Assembly (NCBI GenBank): GCA_004552395.1
Contig: SFOK01000091.1
Span: 1-7,449, forward strand
Reading direction: 5' to 3'
Length of the DNA: 7,449 nt
DNA from: Bacteroidales bacterium
Lineage (GTDB): Bacteria > Bacteroidota > Bacteroidia > Bacteroidales > Muribaculaceae
Position numbers and translations under genes: made by a program. This document shows positions 6,202-7,449 of the stretch, piece by piece. The notes beneath the pieces were generated by a model. It saw only the letters and a program-made list of their open reading frames with translations. It did not search any database and had not been told where the DNA came from. Position 1 is the first letter of the stretch; each line of letters starts with the position of its first letter.

Positions 6202-7190
6202 AAAAGAGAGTCACCATACTTACACCCGTCTACAACGAGGAGGAAGTCATAGAGCTGTTCCACAGAGCCGTGACCGACGTGATGACGCCTCTCGCCGACC
6301 GATACGACTGGGACATACTCTTCATCAACGACGGAAGCACCGACTCGTCGCTAGAGATCATGAGGAGACTGCAGCAGCGCGACCCGTGTGTGGGCTTCGT
6401 GAACCTCTCGCGCAACTTCGGGAAGGAGATAGCCATGCTCGCCGGTATGGAGTATGCAGGCGGCGACGCCGTGGTGACCATCGACGCCGACCTGCAGGAG
6501 CCGCCCGAGGTGATTCCCAAAATGATAGCGCGCTGGGAGGAGGGCTTCGACGATGTCTACGGCAGTCGTCTGCGCAAGTACCCCTCGGCGTTCCGGCGCT
6601 TCACCTCCACGGCCTACCACCGCCTCTTGGCCGGCATATCCCGCGATATGGACCTTACGGAGAACTCAGGCGATTTCCGTCTGCTCGACCGCAAATGTGT
6701 CGACGCTCTCATCCGCATCCGCGAGACTCAGCGCTACACCAAAGGACTCTACGCCCTGATTGGTTTCCGCAAATGCCCGGTGGAGTACGATATAAAACCG
6801 CGCGCTGCAGGCAAGACTAAATGGAACACCGGCAAACTGATAAAGCTGGCTGTCGACGGCATAACTTCCCACTCCGTAATGCCGCTGCGGCTCGCCTCCA
6901 TGCTCGGCATAATCACTTCGATCACGGCGTTCATCTACCTTATCTACGTGCTCATGAAAGCGCTGATCAAGGGCGACCCGGTGGCCGGCTATCCCACCCT
7001 GATGTGTGTGATCCTCTTCCTGGGCGGCTTCATACTGCTGGCGCTCGGCATCATAGGCGAGTATCTGGGACGTGTGTTCATAGAGACGAAGCGGCGCCCA
7101 CCCTATTTCGTGAGCGAGGCGTGCGGCAATTTCCGCGACCGGAGAGCTGAAGCATCCGATAACGACAAAAAATTAAGGACTGAGATATGA
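6198..7190 (+). CDS. Family 2 polyprenyl-phosphate glycosyltransferase (GtrB/DPM1-like)
   Basis: This 330-residue protein has an N-terminal cytosolic GT-A domain: TILTPVYNEEEVI (6-18), FINDGSTDSS (42-51), LSRNFGKEIAMLAGMEYA (70-87), the metal/nucleotide-sugar motif DADLQEPPEV (96-105), NSGDFRLLDR (156-165) and KTKWNTGKL (206-214). Two membrane segments follow at about 229-255 and 265-291, then the conserved basic end GRVFIETKRRPPYFV. This is the build of GtrB-like enzymes that move a sugar from a nucleotide sugar to undecaprenyl phosphate on the inner face of the cytoplasmic membrane; the lipid-linked sugar then serves to decorate a surface glycan or lipid. The sugar cannot be told from sequence. 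It overlaps engB (ATGA 6198-6201) and the GtrA gene (ATGA 7187-7190) by 4 nt each. The GtrA partner supports the lipid-carrier role; a DPM1-type mannosyl or ArnC-type enzyme is the alternative. Confidence 0.9.
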   Translation: MKKRVTILTPVYNEEEVIELFHRAVTDVMTPLADRYDWDILFINDGSTDSSLEIMRRLQQRDPCVGFVNLSRNFGKEIAMLAGMEYAGGDAVVTIDADLQEPPEVIPKMIARWEEGFDDVYGSRLRKYPSAFRRFTSTAYHRLLAGISRDMDLTENSGDFRLLDRKCVDALIRIRETQRYTKGLYALIGFRKCPVEYDIKPRAAGKTKWNTGKLIKLAVDGITSHSVMPLRLASMLGIITSITAFIYLIYVLMKALIKGDPVAGYPTLMCVILFLGGFILLALGIIGEYLGRVFIETKRRPPYFVSEACGNFRDRRAEASDNDKKLRTEI

Positions 7191-7449
7191 GCGCAAAAGC
7201 AGGCAGGAAGAAGCGGGGCTTGGTGCAGCTCGTACAGGGCGACAGCCGTATGAGCGAGATCATACGCTTCGGAATAGTGGGCGGATTCGCCACTGTCCTG
7301 CAGTACGGTATTTATGTAGTGTTCGTGGATGCTGTGAAGCTGCCGGCCACTGTCTCAACCATAATAAGCTACGGTATAAGCTTCATTTTCAACTTTATAC
7401 TCTCAAACTTCTTCACATTCCATACGCGCCCCAACGCCATGAAAGGGCT
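7187..7449 (+). CDS. GtrA-like membrane protein, 3' truncated by window
   Basis: Only the first 87 codons are present; the window ends inside the gene. After a basic, cytosolic N-terminus (AKAGRKKRG) the sequence IIRFGIVGGFATVLQYGIYVVFVD forms a first membrane helix, and TVSTIISYGISFIFNFILSNFFTFHTRP a second with the characteristic ...FNFxxSNFFTF motif of the GtrA/DPMS-like family. Family members have about four membrane helices and ~120-150 residues, and are thought to move undecaprenyl-phosphate-linked sugars across the membrane or to stabilise a partner GT2 enzyme. The start ATG overlaps the stop of the GT2 gene (ATGA 7187-7190), so the two proteins are probably made together. Confidence 0.88.
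   Translation, partial: MSAKAGRKKRGLVQLVQGDSRMSEIIRFGIVGGFATVLQYGIYVVFVDAVKLPATVSTIISYGISFIFNFILSNFFTFHTRPNAMKG

Overview
The window looks like a metagenome-type contig from a fairly GC-rich gut-associated Bacteroidales (a Muribaculaceae-like organism would fit, but that is inference). The evidence is the C-terminus of SprA, the giant outer-membrane channel of the Bacteroidota type IX secretion system, together with promoters of the Bacteroidota type (-7 box TAnnTTTG) and the general style of the housekeeping genes. The first ~290 bases do not fit. They are AT-rich (about 35% GC by hand count, 102/290), use A/T-ending codons, and encode a Lys/Thr/Val-rich segment resembling surface proteins of Lachnospiraceae-type Firmicutes. 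They run in frame into the SprA fragment, and I read this as a probable chimeric assembly join near 285-305.

Layout: (1) 3-290, foreign-looking partial coding segment; (2) 297-1883 (+), SprA C-terminal ~528 residues; (3) 1966-2008, a strong hairpin between convergent genes, probably a two-way terminator; (4) a minus-strand series, in transcription order recR (5262-4639), a GNAT acetyltransferase (4560-4063), lysC aspartate kinase (3870-2500) and a one-domain PAS protein (2411-2055). An AT-rich spacer with a 9-nt periodic AGCTAA array and a good lysC promoter lies between the GNAT gene and lysC; (5) a divergent intergenic region (5263-5472) with candidate -7 boxes for recR and engB; (6) a plus-strand operon engB (5473-6201), GT2 polyprenyl-phosphate glycosyltransferase (6198-7190) and GtrA-like membrane protein (7187-end, cut by the window), each junction an ATGA overlap.

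Functionally the window is mostly core metabolism and housekeeping: aspartate-family amino-acid biosynthesis (LysC), recombinational repair (RecR), ribosome assembly (EngB), and an envelope glycan-modification pair (GT2 + GtrA) translationally coupled to engB. I see no tRNA or rRNA gene, CRISPR array, insertion sequence or defence system. No gene-free stretch exceeds 300 bases; the longest is the 210-base recR/engB divergent region. I found no convincing new multi-gene system. The observations most worth checking are the composition break in the first 300 bases and the 9-nt array upstream of lysC.
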